DNA of 64,000 nt from the NCBI RefSeq assembly GCF_963678635.1, contig NC_087062.1, forward strand, positions 4,452,193 to 4,516,192, given 5' to 3'. The first letter of the stretch is position 1, and every line of letters starts with the position of its first letter. The notes beneath the pieces were generated by a model, which saw only the letters and a list, made by a program, of their open reading frames with translations, ran no database searches and was not told where the DNA came from. The translations under genes were made by a program, and so were the position numbers. Below, in pieces: positions 20,581 to 31,959 of the stretch. The stretch is from Symsagittifera roscoffensis (taxonomy: Eukaryota; Xenacoelomorpha; Acoela; Convolutidae).

Positions 20581-21509
20581 GATCGAAGTTCAGATCGAAC
20601 TAGATCAGTATTTGCGATTGGTAGGTCAATATTTGGGACCAAAATTCAGTAGATCAGTATTTGGGATCGAAGTTGAGATCAAAGGTGACAGGATTTGAGA
20701 TCGAAGTTGGTTTGACAGGAATTGGGACCAAACGCTTGATATTTCAACTGGTAGTTGATCAATATAATAATTGAGAATAATTTTTCTGATGACCAGTAAT
20801 TAAAAAATATATTTTTAAGCCCTATACTACACATATAATTATATGTAAACGGACTCCGCAATCAAAAAGCGGACTCTACTTACAATCTGCGGATTCCGCA
20901 AAAAATCTGATTTTGCCTGTTGGGGAATCCGCTTACAATGCACAGAATGCACAGTTTAGCCTCGTAATGCAAACTTTGCATGCAATTTTTTTTTCATAAA
21001 AATTTTGTTTGAGCACAGAAGCAAGTTTGCAACCAAAAAAGGATTCAATTTTTATAGATGAAAACTATATGATAAGCATTTTTTATTGAAAATTTTTTAT
21101 CATTTTTTAATGACCACAAAGCTTCAAAAAAGCAAATAGGCCAAAAATGTCATTAAAAATTTCAAAACACTTTTTAAGTTTGGTATGAAGTTTGAATGAT
21201 AAGCATTTTTTCCATTGACTTCATCTATGAAACTGTACGACAAACATTTTTCTTTCTATGGACGTCAACCCGGGTTGTTTAAAATTTTAGATTAATAAGT
21301 TTTGGATTTAGTTGTTGAGTTTTTATGACAAACGCTTTCTATCGGCGCTTCGTAATAATTGTCTTCTACTACAAAAATAACAAAAAAACCTTGCAAAAAT
21401 TGACAACAAAAAATCATTTTCGAAACTATCACCTTGTGATTTTTTTTGATTCATCAAAAGTTCGTCAAATTAGTCTATTCTTGGTGAGTTTGATTGATTT
21501 TTCTTAATT

Positions 21510-22274
21510 AAATTTACTTACTGTTGTCGGCGTTTAGGTGTGTTACTTCTGAAATGCCTTTTGTCTTTACTTTTTATTGAGTGTATTTTTGTTTTTTATC
21601 TTTTTTCGGTGATAATTTTGAATAGTTGCGATAACTTCTGTTATTCTGGTGAAGTATTGTAACTTGAGAGTTGGGGGTCTGTGTCTGGTTTTTTTCTAGG
21701 TATTCATACTTATATCTAAATATCTTTGATTATAATTTGTGCGGTTTCTGTTCTGCCGATTGTTAAAGTAAAACCATTTTCTGTTTTGATATTTCTGTCG
21801 ACTACTATTTAAGTAGGTTACACTTTGATAAAATCTGTTGTTTTTATGGTTACTGATCGAACGACCATATCAATTTCTTGAATTTGATCCTTTGAGTTTG
21901 AGCATAGCTACCATCTTTATTCAATGTTCAAGATCCACTGCTGTTTTTTTAAATAATATTTAGCATATCTTGGTGATTCAGATCCAGTTTCGTAGTAAAA
22001 GGTAAAGATTGTGATCAGTTTCTCTCCCTGTACTTCTGATTTGATGATGGCTCACCTGATTTGTTGTTGTTGGCTATATGATGGTTAGGTAAGTTCTGGT
22101 GTTTTTTAATGTGTTGGTGAACTGATTGATTTTGTTTTATTCAATTTGTCGGGATTTTTCCTTACTTTGTTTCTTGTCTCTGCATTTGGCTATAATACGT
22201 TCAAGTCATCGACAAAATGGGCATCAAGTCTCAAATTAGCTTGTTTTTATGACTTGGTTTATTTCGCAACCTAG
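21510..22274 (-). pseudogene. Element 3 gag, nucleocapsid part, separated by element 2
   Basis: Next to the element 2 3' LTR, the minus strand reads a damaged zinc knuckle followed by RDKKQSKEKSRQIE, which matches CRQKQQDNQTK after the element 1 knuckle. The far end reads HFRSNTPKRRQQ, matching RHRSNTPKHQRQINQ of element 1. Many stops lie between. It is the continuation of the gag fragment at 36797-37187 on the other side of element 2. Confidence 0.7.
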
Positions 22275-22666
22275 TGAGTTTAAGTTCGAGGTGGCTCATT
22301 CATAGAGTAATTTCAGATGAGGTACACCGTCTGTTCCTCACGTGTCTGTTTGTCATCTTATTCTCGGCCGGATAGATTCGTGCAACTTCTTACTCTAGTA
22401 CGGATCTCAATTTTTCTCCTATATCACCTAGTCTTATTAGATCTAGTGCATACTGGTATTTGCGAGTAAGATATCTGAAAGTGTTCTAAAGGAGAACAAC
22501 TGTCTTCTAAGTTATATTTAAATTGTTCTGTTGCTGAAACTAAGAATACTTTCAGCGTTAGAAAAAATTTTCAGTGTTAGTTATGGTTCATGATTGGTTA
22601 GTAAGAAAAATTTTACAGAAATAGTTTTACCAATAAAATATTTGGTTATGAATACTAGTTTTATAC
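22275..22666 (-). repeat. 3' LTR of element 2
   Basis: Aligns with the 5' LTR over most of its length: GAGGTACACCGTCTG, the GTTATATTTAAATTGTTCTGTTGCTGAAAC stretch, and the final TTAGTTATGG block. The inner boundary near 22666 is approximate. A purine-rich minus-strand stretch (GGATGGGTGGAAG) next to it could be the polypurine tract. Confidence 0.8.
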
Positions 22667-24387
22667 TGCTTCCACCCATCCGGGTCTTAGAGAGTTTTAT
22701 TTTTTAATTTTTTTTGTAGTGAAAGATGGATGGAGAGATTTGTTGATTCTTGGAGTAGGATCACTTGAAGCAGTGGCTGCGTGTAGGAAGGAGAGTTGTA
22801 GTTGGCTTCGTAGAGAGAAGGAGGGCAGTTGTTCGTGTTCCAGAAGTAAGTCTCGTTTATCCTAGATCATCTTGAATGATCTTATCATGATTTCAGATTA
22901 ATGCAATGATGTGTAGATTTCGTTAAGCTAGAGCGAGACTATGTGCAAGGTAGAGATTGACTTCTCTGTGTGAAGCGCCAAGTGAGTAGGATCTGTATGT
23001 GAAGTCCGCATCGAGTTGGCCATTTTTCTTTTTCAACGGGTTCCTTTGCTGAGATGTTAGGTCCAAATTTTTAATCCTGTGACGGGAAAAAACCAATAGA
23101 TTTGCCATTCCAAGATCTGAATGTCGTCGAGTTTCCATCTCCCTTTGCTGCTCGTTTCTTTTGCTATAAGAAATCTTTTAACATAGCAGATTATATCTAT
23201 ATCTTGTTAGTGAGATCAGTTTTAGTTATGGTAATATTTAGTTGTTTTCCCAGAAGCTTTTTGTACTTAGTTTTGGTTAATTTAAAGAGTCGCTCACCCT
23301 AGCGAGACTGTCGTCAAAAAAAGGAGTGCGTGTCGTAAGCATAATGTAGAACTGTGGGTTAGGCTCAAGACGTACTACTGAATGGTAAGGTGAGGCCAAT
23401 AAAGAAAGTTCATTTTTGCTCTCTTTGAGCAGAGTCTCTTCTGACCTTTAAATTTTTAAATTTGGAAACCCAAAAACAACAGATTGTTGTTTTTGGGTTT
23501 TTCTTTTGATATTTTGGTGTTTTAAGTTGTTTTAATAAAATTTAATGAGGTTTTAATCTAGTCTGAGTACCATGGGACTATCTTATACATGCGGTTATTT
23601 TGTTGCGTTAGTAAGCGGCGTTGGTTAGTTTAAGCTTATTTTTCCTTCCAACCGTGTTAAGGGAAAGTTAGATTGTTGTCAGTTAGTGTTGAAACTTGAA
23701 AATAGTTTATTGAATAGTTCTACGAGGGCGATTTACTAGAATTTGGTGGATAGAGTGCGTGAAATGCGGGCAAGTAAATGTGAAATATCCGAAGTTTACA
23801 AAGAAGCACACATAAAAAGGCTAGTTATCTTTGGTTTATTTGCCTTATTAATTTACTTCTTCGTATTTTTGAATTTTATTACAGAATTATTAATTTTTTG
23901 CATCTGTTTCTAAAATTAACTGACTTGGATAATTCAGTTTCCCTGTTAGATTCAAATTTGAAAGTTAAAAGAAAGTTTGTGATTTTTTTTGGTTTTAACC
24001 TTGAGATGAGTGACTGATGAAAAGTAAAAAAAAAACAAGAAAAACGCGTGTAAGAATGGTGATTGTCTTTTGAAGTTTGTGTTGGTAATAGTAATGAAAT
24101 TTATACTGACGAGGGTTCGATTTCAGGTACAAATCGATAGGGGAAAGTTAATTTTGATAGTGTCAGATGTTACTAAAGGCTTATCAAGCATGAGAATTAC
24201 CTTTTTAGTGCGTAGCAGTGGCCAAAATTTCAAGCGCTCTGATTGTTTTTGCCTCTTCGGTAATTGTTGTAAACTCGTGATCGGTTTTTTCGATTAGATT
24301 ATAAGTTTGTGATTATTTTTGATGTTATGGATGTTTTCGAATAGGTCTATTTCAACGGGCTGTACATATTCGTGGAGCGGGCGTCTA
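22667..24387 (-). other. 3' UTR of element 2
   Basis: No supported gene. It contains a perfect 16 bp hairpin (arms 23466-23481 and 23485-23500, loop GAT) on A/T-rich arms carrying AAACCC. The region is homologous in blocks to 1-1510. Confidence 0.6.
23466..23500. repeat. Perfect 16 bp hairpin, 3-base loop
   Basis: Arm AAACCCAAAAACAACA, loop GAT, then its exact reverse complement. No matching hairpin was noticed in the element 1 3' UTR. Confidence 0.9.
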
Positions 24388-24987
24388 CTAGTGGATGTTC
24401 TTAGTCAATGGGGAAAATATATACATCGGTCTGACGGGATCATTACTACGGAAGATGTCGTGCAAGTTAGTAGATTTGATGCAATATAAGAAGTTTAAGA
24501 AGAAAGATGAAGGGTATTTTGAGCTCATGAACATAAATAGATGATGCGGGTTACGGGATGATGAACTGTGACTGAAATGTTTTTGTATGAAATCAAAATA
24601 TGTAAAACATGTGCATGAATGGGTTAGTTTCGTTAACATTATTTCGTGTGAGCAGTGGAAGTCTCTTTCTTTTGTTAAAAGAAATTTAAATGTTAGTGCG
24701 AAGTTATTAAACTTGTCAAAGAATTTTTTTAAATGTTAGTGCTCATAAGCTTTGTAGTTTGTTAGTGCGTGAGCGACTATGTGATCGAATTGTTTAATTG
24801 TACTGTCTGGATGAAATTTATATTCTGATTTAATGAAAAAAATTTCAGTTAGTTGAGGATTAATGTTAGGGTCGTCGTGGTGCGGGAATCTTCCATATAT
24901 CTAGTGACAGCGTGATCGTAATTGCTGAACGAAAATTGATTAGCGCCTGGTGCTATGAATCTATTTAGTTTTTGCTTTTAAGCTATA
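24388..24987 (-). pseudogene. ORF-X remnant of element 2, C-terminal part
   Basis: The 83-codon frame at 24388-24639 (FFLNFLYCIKSTNLHDIF, PVRPMYIFSPLTK) matches FFLNFTYCFKNTNLHGIL and PVHQMYIFCPITK of element 1. Upstream of its ATG the same frame continues with FDKFNNFALTFKFL, like FQDKFNLFTLTFHFL of element 1, and further blocks up to the N gap. This shows the frame extends beyond the small ORF. Confidence 0.7.
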
Positions 24988-25187
24988 NNNNNNNNNNNNN
25001 NNNNNNNNNNNNNNNNNNNNNNNNNNNNNNNNNNNNNNNNNNNNNNNNNNNNNNNNNNNNNNNNNNNNNNNNNNNNNNNNNNNNNNNNNNNNNNNNNNNN
25101 NNNNNNNNNNNNNNNNNNNNNNNNNNNNNNNNNNNNNNNNNNNNNNNNNNNNNNNNNNNNNNNNNNNNNNNNNNNNNNNNNNNNNNN
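24988..25187. other. Assembly gap of exactly 200 N
   Basis: By alignment with element 1, sequence on the left belongs to ORF-X (about 2200 there) and on the right to mid-env (about 5100 there). Roughly 2.7-2.9 kb of element 1-like sequence has no counterpart, so the 200 N is probably a placeholder or spans a deletion. ORFs running through the Ns are artefacts. Confidence 0.95.
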
Positions 25188-25890
25188 TTTTAGATCTCTT
25201 GTTAATTGTACGTTTTCTAAATTAATCTTCCAATCGAAAAATATTATTTCGTGGTAGCTTTTTTTTGATGCCGGCATTACAGTTTAATGGTTTTTGATTC
25301 CGATATGTGGTTTTCAATTTTTATAGTTTAAGTAGGTCAGAAGTAAAACGTCTGTGAGTGCCATGCGATGATATGAGAGTTTATCGTCTTATTTTTTTGT
25401 CCTTGGTGTTGTTCAAGTTGAGTCTGGAAAAACCTGAAAGTTTATTAAAAAACAATTTTTTTGTAATTTTTTTCAAACGTTGTAGGTCGTTTTTACAATC
25501 TTCAGGGTTAAGGTTTAAAATTCTTTTGATTTTTTTTGATTTAAGGATTAATAATTGAGTCTATTTTTATTGCTATTGGAAACTTGTGAACAGTTTCTCT
25601 CTGTAAAATTTGCGCTAAATTTATATCCTGACTTTACAAAGCTCGGGTTTTTGAGTTAAGTGTAGTTAGTTCAGTTGTTGATTCAATGTCTTGTAGTTCA
25701 AATTCGCATTGTGTTTCTTGGTTAATTTCATTTTTATGTAATGTTTTTTGTTGATTATCTTCACAATCGTAATGTGTGACATGAGGTTTTGTAGGATTGT
25801 TCGGGGAGAAGGGTTTTGGTGAGCTACGAGTTCGAGGTTTACTAGAAGGGAAACGGTTTTTATTCAAAATACTATGAGAAGTTACATTTG
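25188..25890 (-). pseudogene. env remnant of element 2, N-terminal part
   Basis: Reads YHEIIFFDWKINLENVQLT (matching YQEIMFFAWKIQLEKIQLT of element 1) next to the gap, and 25634-25867 carries THYDCEDNQQKTLHKNEIN, matching THYDCEENEQKTLEKNSIN. Frames are broken between them. The Cys positions are conserved. Confidence 0.75.
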
Positions 25891-26990
25891 TACCATATTC
25901 TTTGAAATGGGATTATAGAAGGTTATATAACCAGTCTTTTTTGTATATCTATCGTATTTGTTGATAAGTTCTGTTGTGATTTAGGGAGTAGGCAAAGATT
26001 GAGCTGTTATAATTGGTAGTGGATGATGTACTAAACTATTTAGCTCTACTTCTATTTTAAATTTAGGGGTTAAGTTAAATTGGGAAAGGACTTGTATACT
26101 AAATTCATGAATGTCCGTTGTAGTCTGTTAAGAGCCCAAGTGTGAAGTCGATTGCTATCGAGGTGCTGACCAAAAATTAGAGCAGTTCTACACAACAATT
26201 CTAATCTGTTTTTGAAGGTGTACTTGTGCCTTGTAGTTCAGGATATCTGCCGTCTCGATAATTTGGAAAGTTTGTAGAAATTGTAGTTGATGGGGTTTGA
26301 CTTGTAATTGAAGGTGTTGAATGAAATGCTAGAGTTTCTGACAAGGATAGAGAGGTATCTGATGAGATATCTATCGGTTGGTTTACCGAATTTGTATCAC
26401 CTTAGGAAAATGCTTGTGTCATCCAATAAGGTATTCTGTCTGGTGAAATGGGGGGACTAACGATTTTTCACGATTTTTTTCAGAGGTACGAGTTGATCCT
26501 TAATAATCTGATGGAATGGGGGTAAAATGTTGCAATATAGTTTGGAGTGGTGGGGGAGGGGTGCTTCGTAGAGTTCTACTAGAAAGGTTTAAGGGAATCG
26601 ATGATGGTGATGAGGGTATAATAAAACGAACTCTAGGTGATGTTAGATTTCGTTTTAGTCGGGGTGAATAATTTGTCTTTCTATTACAGTTGCCAAGTTT
26701 TGGTTTTGACTTAGTTGTCTAGTTCTGTTATGGTCTTGTTGGAGTGATGCTATATGTTGGTTCCTAATGTGTGGTCCTTGACGAATGGCTGGTGTTAATG
26801 GTTCGGATAATGGTGCTTGTTTTTCTTCAAATGTGTAAGGAATTTCCACAAATGAAATACGTGTTGATGGTTGGGATTAATTTGTTTGGCTAGATGTTGG
26901 TGTTCTCGGGGGATCTTGTGAGGTAGTGGTTGGTGGGGTCTCTTAAGAGGATTTGGATTAGCAATTTTGAAAAACAATTGTATGTTTTAG
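25891..26990 (-). pseudogene. ORF-Y remnant of element 2
   Basis: Contains PYTFEEKQAPLSEP and NQNLATVIERQIIHP (26655-26849), homologous to ORF-Y of element 1, and a DRYTKK-like end next to env. Stops and frameshifts throughout. The overlapping 60-codon frame at 26795-26977 matches only the out-of-phase frame of element 1 and is not the gene. Confidence 0.65.
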
Positions 26991-28080
26991 TTTACATAAG
27001 TTTATTCTCTCCAAAATATTTTTCGGTAATTATGATTTCAACAAATTGCTGCTAATGCAAATGTTATTATTGACTTTTTAATGCTTCTGAGAATTGTTAA
27101 AATTTCGGGAAACACGGAAAGTGACGAATTTTAAAAAAGAACAAAAATACCTTTTTTACTTAGTAAGCTTTTTATCATTAAGAAAATTGCTAAGTTTTGT
27201 ACCTGAATAGACGGTCAAAGATTTTGGAGAGAGAAAGGTATGCTGAGATGAGGGATTAGATAATTATAAAATTGGCTGCAAAAAAAGTGAAAGAAGAGGA
27301 TTACCAGTTCTATTAAGTCGGTGATGAAAGAAACAAGATTACTAAAACTGTTGAAAAAATTGAGAGAAGAATTGAAACGAGTGTTTTAGTTTGTTGATGT
27401 GAGTTTGAAATAAACGTTTGAAAAGTGATTTGTTTTTTCCAAATTTTTTAACGATTTTTCTCGGGGTGGTCAAAATCTCGTGGTGGTCGAGCCAAGTGTG
27501 GTCGAATTATTTTTCTCATTTTTGACAAGTGGGTTGAGTATGAAGAGTTTTTGGTGAAGGAAAGTCTTGGCGTTTAGGTGTTAACTTTCCAAGTCTTGTT
27601 CTAAATTATTGGATGAGTAGGGTTTTTTCAGTCGAAGCAATCATGTTGAATTTTGTCTTAAGGCTTATTCAATGTTTTTCTTTTGGAGAAAGGTGGGGTA
27701 TAACTTAAGACATTATTGTTGATTTTTGTATTGATTGATAGAAGGGGTTCCAATTCTTATATAAAATTTATTCCTGTTGACAGAAAGAAGAATAGTGCTT
27801 AATTTTGATGGGAGGTATTTGAATTTTAGTTTGGATCTAGTTCACATTGGAGAGTTATCGAAAAATAAAAATGTGGATGTTTAAAGAAAGATGAAATGAT
27901 TTTGAACGATTCTGATTGGTTGATTCTGAACTGTTTATCTAAGCGAGAAAACGAATAATTGTACTGAAAAAATCATTTAAACTAGTATTTGAAATTTTAT
28001 GGATAATTTTAAGTTAGGGGTATCTGAAATTCTACTTTCTTTAGTTTTTCAGATTGCGGAAAAAGGCTTTGTAATTTTTC
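26991..28080. other. Element 2 spacer between ORF-Y and integrase
   Basis: Holds weak traces of the small membrane ORF (27010-27180) and the pol end near 28040-28080. Otherwise no supported gene. Confidence 0.4.
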
Positions 28081-29100
28081 CTTGACCAATTTTTAAGGTG
28101 AGATGATTTGTTTAATTGTGATTTTTCTTTTATTTCTGGTATTAGATTTTTTTCTTGGAGTTCAAGATTAAGTCTTTGTTTTGAACTTTTTGCTTTTGAG
28201 GTTTTTCTGGTATATCTCTTTGAGTTATGTTTGGTGATGGTGGTAAATGACTGAGGTTTTGTGTTTTTTGTACGTTACTTTCTTTGGTTTTTTTCAATTA
28301 TTTTTAGTCTTGCGAAGAGAGTTAAATCGCGAAAGGCATTTTGTGTTAAATCGCGAAGAGCATATTCTTTCGGGTAGTATGGTGAACAATTATTTCGATG
28401 TCGTAGTTTTTCTTGTTTGTTTTGAAAGATAAGTTTATATGTCACATTTGTAAGTTTTTCGATTATTTGAAATGGTCATTTTCGGATAAGTTGTAACTTT
28501 TTAGAGATTCCTTTAAAGTTTTAAAATTTGTGGAGGGTGAAAAAAACGCTGTGCATTTTTTGAGGAGTTTGCTGAGAATATTATTGGTTTAGAAGGTTTT
28601 TGATTAAAAGCCAGTTCATATGGTAATGATTCAAATGTTGTGGTAATTTGAGAATTATATGCTAATAAGAATAGTGTTTTACGTCTGTTGACCATTCGGT
28701 GTAATTTTTTTTTCATTTATTTTACTTCGAAGGTATTCTTGTAGTGAACGGTTCTTGCCTTCAACTAATCCATTTGTCCATGGCGCATGTGATGTTTGAA
28801 TCTTATCATTAAAATAATAAAAGTGACGTAATGTAATGGTTTCATTATTTATAAATTCTGTGCCCTTGTCTGTTACAAGAATTTCTGGTAGTGCAAACTT
28901 TGCTTTCAAATTTAGTCCAAATTTTGCTATCTGTAGGCATAATAAGCATTAGAATGGGGTACAGGGCTGAGTGCTACATAATGCGTAAAAGCACCAACTT
29001 TACCATTTTTTTCGAATTTCCTTCTGTGGCGAGTGATGTAGGGCCTTTGGTGTCAAATGAAATTCCTAAAATTGTTATATCGGCTTTAAGAGGTTTCGTT
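28081..29100 (-). pseudogene. Integrase remnant of element 2, zinc domain missing
   Basis: 28679-28909 encodes LPEILVTDKGTEFINNET and TSHAPWTNGLVEGKNRSLQE, the second Asp and the Glu of the catalytic core, with Trp where element 1 has a stop. 28513-28716 covers the region after the core (AYNSQITTTFESLPYELAF). Upstream, the sequence jumps from the first core Asp region near 29060 straight to a block (AATTCCTAAAATTGTTATATCGGC) matching about 9430 of element 1, so some 350 bp including the HHCC domain are deleted. Confidence 0.75.
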
Positions 29101-29439
29101 TCATATGGGTTAGTACAACAGTGCCAAAAATAGTTTAACCGTGCCGAAAACGAAAAATTTGTTCAACACGAACTTCAACATTTTTTAGGAGCGACAATCA
29201 AAAACAAAACGGCTAACGTTTACAATCTTAAGTGACACCCAAAGATTTTGAGAGAGAAAAAGTGATTTTACTTGATAATTAGCATCAGTAATTTTCTGTT
29301 CTTTAGAAAATGCGACTAAATTGTTTTGAAATTTTGTGTAAAGAGCAAAACTATAGGTTTATGACCTGAAAAGAAAACCGTTGAATAATTTGATCCGAGG
29401 ATTAAGAATTCATATCACGTTCATGTATCTGTTATGGCT

Positions 29440-30280
29440 GTTTATTCTCTCGTAAGAGTATAGAGTCTGAGATCTGCTTGTGTAAAAAGCCGTGAATTAG
29501 CTAAAATCAGCTCTAGTTTATTTGTACTATCAAGTGATTGTAAGAGTGCTGCGCCAATTCCAAAAATGAAAGCATCGCAGATAGCGTAGAATGGTAGATC
29601 TGGATCTGGGATTGTGTTTGAAAGTAGTTTTGTGAGAAAGCTTTTTGAACTTCTGATGACTGTTCGAATTTTTTTTGTCTAGTTTTAAAAAAGTGGTCTG
29701 AGGTATAGTTTAATCATATCTAACAAAAAAATTAGATATTCCAAGGAGTTCGTACATTTTCTTCTATTCTTTGGTTGAAGTTATAGGATTTCATCTTTTC
29801 GTGGTTTTATAGGTGTGATGGCGGTGACTTCGATAATATGTCTAAGGAATTCTTAATGGGTGAAAAAAAAATGTGATTCACCTGGGGCTGCTTCCATACT
29901 TTTTTTCAAAAGATTTTTTTGTTTTTCTAAATCTTGAAAAATTTCTTGTTTTGTTTGTGATTGTATGAAAACATCGTCTTGATGCGTAAAATTTTTTTTT
30001 GTAAAGAAACTGTTATGGATATACCGTAGAACAGTCTACTTTATTCAAATTATATATCGTGCATCTAGAACTAATTTGAACTGTGATTTGCCTTTTGCGA
30101 GAATAATTACGGGGTTAATCAATGTGTTTGGTTTGTTGTTCTTTGTTTACCTGTTTACCTGAATTTCTTCTGTAATGCTGAATATATTGTTCTAACATCA
30201 AAATCAGATGTGGCATAAACCGTGAGATATTTTAATAATAACTCTGCTAAGTATTCAAATACTTGTTGATTGGTTCAAGT
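29440..30280 (-). pseudogene. RT and RNase H remnants of element 2
   Basis: Near 29460-29600 the RNase H start is recognisable, with the same order as element 1. Near 29950 DVFIQSQTKQEIFQD shows the region just after the YLDD box reading straight through where element 1 has a frameshift. The core RT between the fingers and YLDD is mostly deleted (30000-30060). TGA at 30275-30277 aligns with the TAA at 11045-11047 of element 1. Confidence 0.65.
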
Positions 30281-30689
30281 ATGATGAAAATTGAACATTG
30301 TCAAGAGTTTTTGTTTTTCATTTGTATATTTTGAGATTTGGAATGTTGGTTTAAAATATGGATTTTTAAGTTTCGTTTTGAAGCAGTTTTAATAAGATCA
30401 AGTTTTAATAAAGTTTTTGTTTATTCAGAATGGTCTTTCCTGTGTAGGATAAAATGTTGCATTTGTTTCCCAATATCCTAAAAATTTTAATGGTAATGCA
30501 ATTTTATTTGGTGAATTATTAAATACATGTAGTGCTATGATATCTGTGTTTGTAGCTTTAGCGTATTTAATGAATGAATTTTCTACTCTAAAAATTTATG
30601 AATTGGCTTTAATTCGAAATCAGACGTTCACAGTTTCTGTGTAGTTTGATCAGGCTTAAATTGATTTACTTGATTGAAAGAAAATTGTA

Positions 30690-31020
30690 TATATGTTGGG
30701 ATAAAATTTGCAATAAATGGGATTTCAACAATGTTAAACTAGGTTTTGGAGTTCATTTCATGTTGATATGTTGATAAAATTTGACTCTGCGCCAGAGTCG
30801 ATTACAAGTTTATTTCTAGGTCTGGTGTTTGAAAGTTTTTGTTTTCCGGGCTCTCTAAAAGAAGTAGAATCGTCCAAAAATTTTTTGTTGTAGATATTTT
30901 TTGTTGTATTCTGGTATAGGTTATTGTACTTGAATTAGCTGCAAACATATGAGGTGTAATTTTTAGTAGTTTGGTTGTTATCTGGTTTTTTAGGTTTAGT
31001 ATTCTTAATGTCATTTTCAT
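30690..31020 (-). pseudogene. Protease remnant of element 2
   Basis: IDSGAESN is encoded near 30785-30805, and 30802-31020 gives the upstream linker (LLLESPENKNFQTPDLEINL, matching FLLESPKNKEFQPPDLQIDF of element 1). Confidence 0.75.
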
Positions 31021-31959
31021 ATAATACTTCGATTCAATCGGTGTTTCATATTCATTATCTATTTTAAGCTTGGTTATTGTGAGTGTGTTTTCTGTGTCTT
31101 TTTTGTTATCTGTGCTTTCACAGTGTATGTGGTTTAATTGTAGTTCTGAAATTTTCGTCTTGTCAATACACGAAGTATCTGAATTGTGTCATCTGTAGAT
31201 TGTACTTGGTTAATGTGCCTTTGATGTTTTGGTGTACTACTTCTACAGTTTTGATTTTGTTTGCTTGAATATTGTGACAAATTTGATGTGTTGATTGAAA
31301 ATAGTATCATGATTTGTTTTGATAGTTGTTATTTCTATTTCTGGAATTTTCACGATATCTATTATTATAAGAATTATTGTATGGTTTTTTAGTAGAGTAA
31401 CGTTGTTATTTATCATTGGAGTGATTTCTAGGTCGATTGTTTGAATAATTTCGACTTCGATTATCAGAAGAGTTCAGTGAACGATCATTGGAGTGGTATC
31501 TATTTCGGAAATTTGAATATGAGCGAGTTCTGTTAAAGTTTGAATAACTGCTTCTTGTTGAGGTAATTCTTCAAACTATAACAGAAACCGCTCAACTCAA
31601 AGTCCTGAATTAGATTATACTCTAATGATCAATCATGGAGCTCTTCTAATAGTCGAAAATTATGTCGAAATTATTCAGATTTCAGTTTGATCGAGAAAAA
31701 CTTTTTCTGTATTGCTGGTTTTGATTAATTGATCTGCTATATCTAATTTGTGAATAATTTTGTGATTTTCGTTGACCTGGTGATCTTTCGCGAGATTTAT
31801 TTGAATCAGGTGACTGTGATCTGTTATTGCTATAGCTTTTAGAAAGTCGCTTCCCTGAGCTACTACTGTTTTGTATACTTTCATTTGGTGTTTTTTGTCT
31901 TTTTTCTTGTAATTGTAAATTGGTTGTCTATGTTTTGGTGGTCTATTCAAATTGTTTTG

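Larger units (their letters stand above)
19683..20975. mobile_element. Non-autonomous inverted-repeat element, family M2, nested in M1
   Basis: Left end CATTACGAGGCCAAACTCTGCA and right end (reverse complement) CATTACGAGGCTAAACTGTGCA match at 19 of 22 or better by eye. The inside has no transposase. It carries repeated GAATCCGCAAA/GTAAG blocks near both ends and a tandem array of about 127 bp. Single ends of the same family are seen near 43787, 44240 and 47524, often followed by GGATAGGCGCACAATTTTG. Confidence 0.7.
19144..21274. mobile_element. Non-autonomous inverted-repeat DNA element, family M1 (outer)
   Basis: Left end CCCGGGTTGAC at 19143-19153 and right end GTCAACCCGGG at about 21264-21274 are reverse complements. 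Subterminal blocks of the type ATGCTTGTCATACAATTTTCATA recur in both ends. No transposase ORF is visible. Related left ends occur near 40455, 42346 and 43935. The inside is occupied by a second element (19683-20974), so this copy was probably split by insertion. Confidence 0.65.

Noticed and set aside
24972-25277. ORFs running through the N gap
   Set aside because: Ns were translated as X; these are artefacts.
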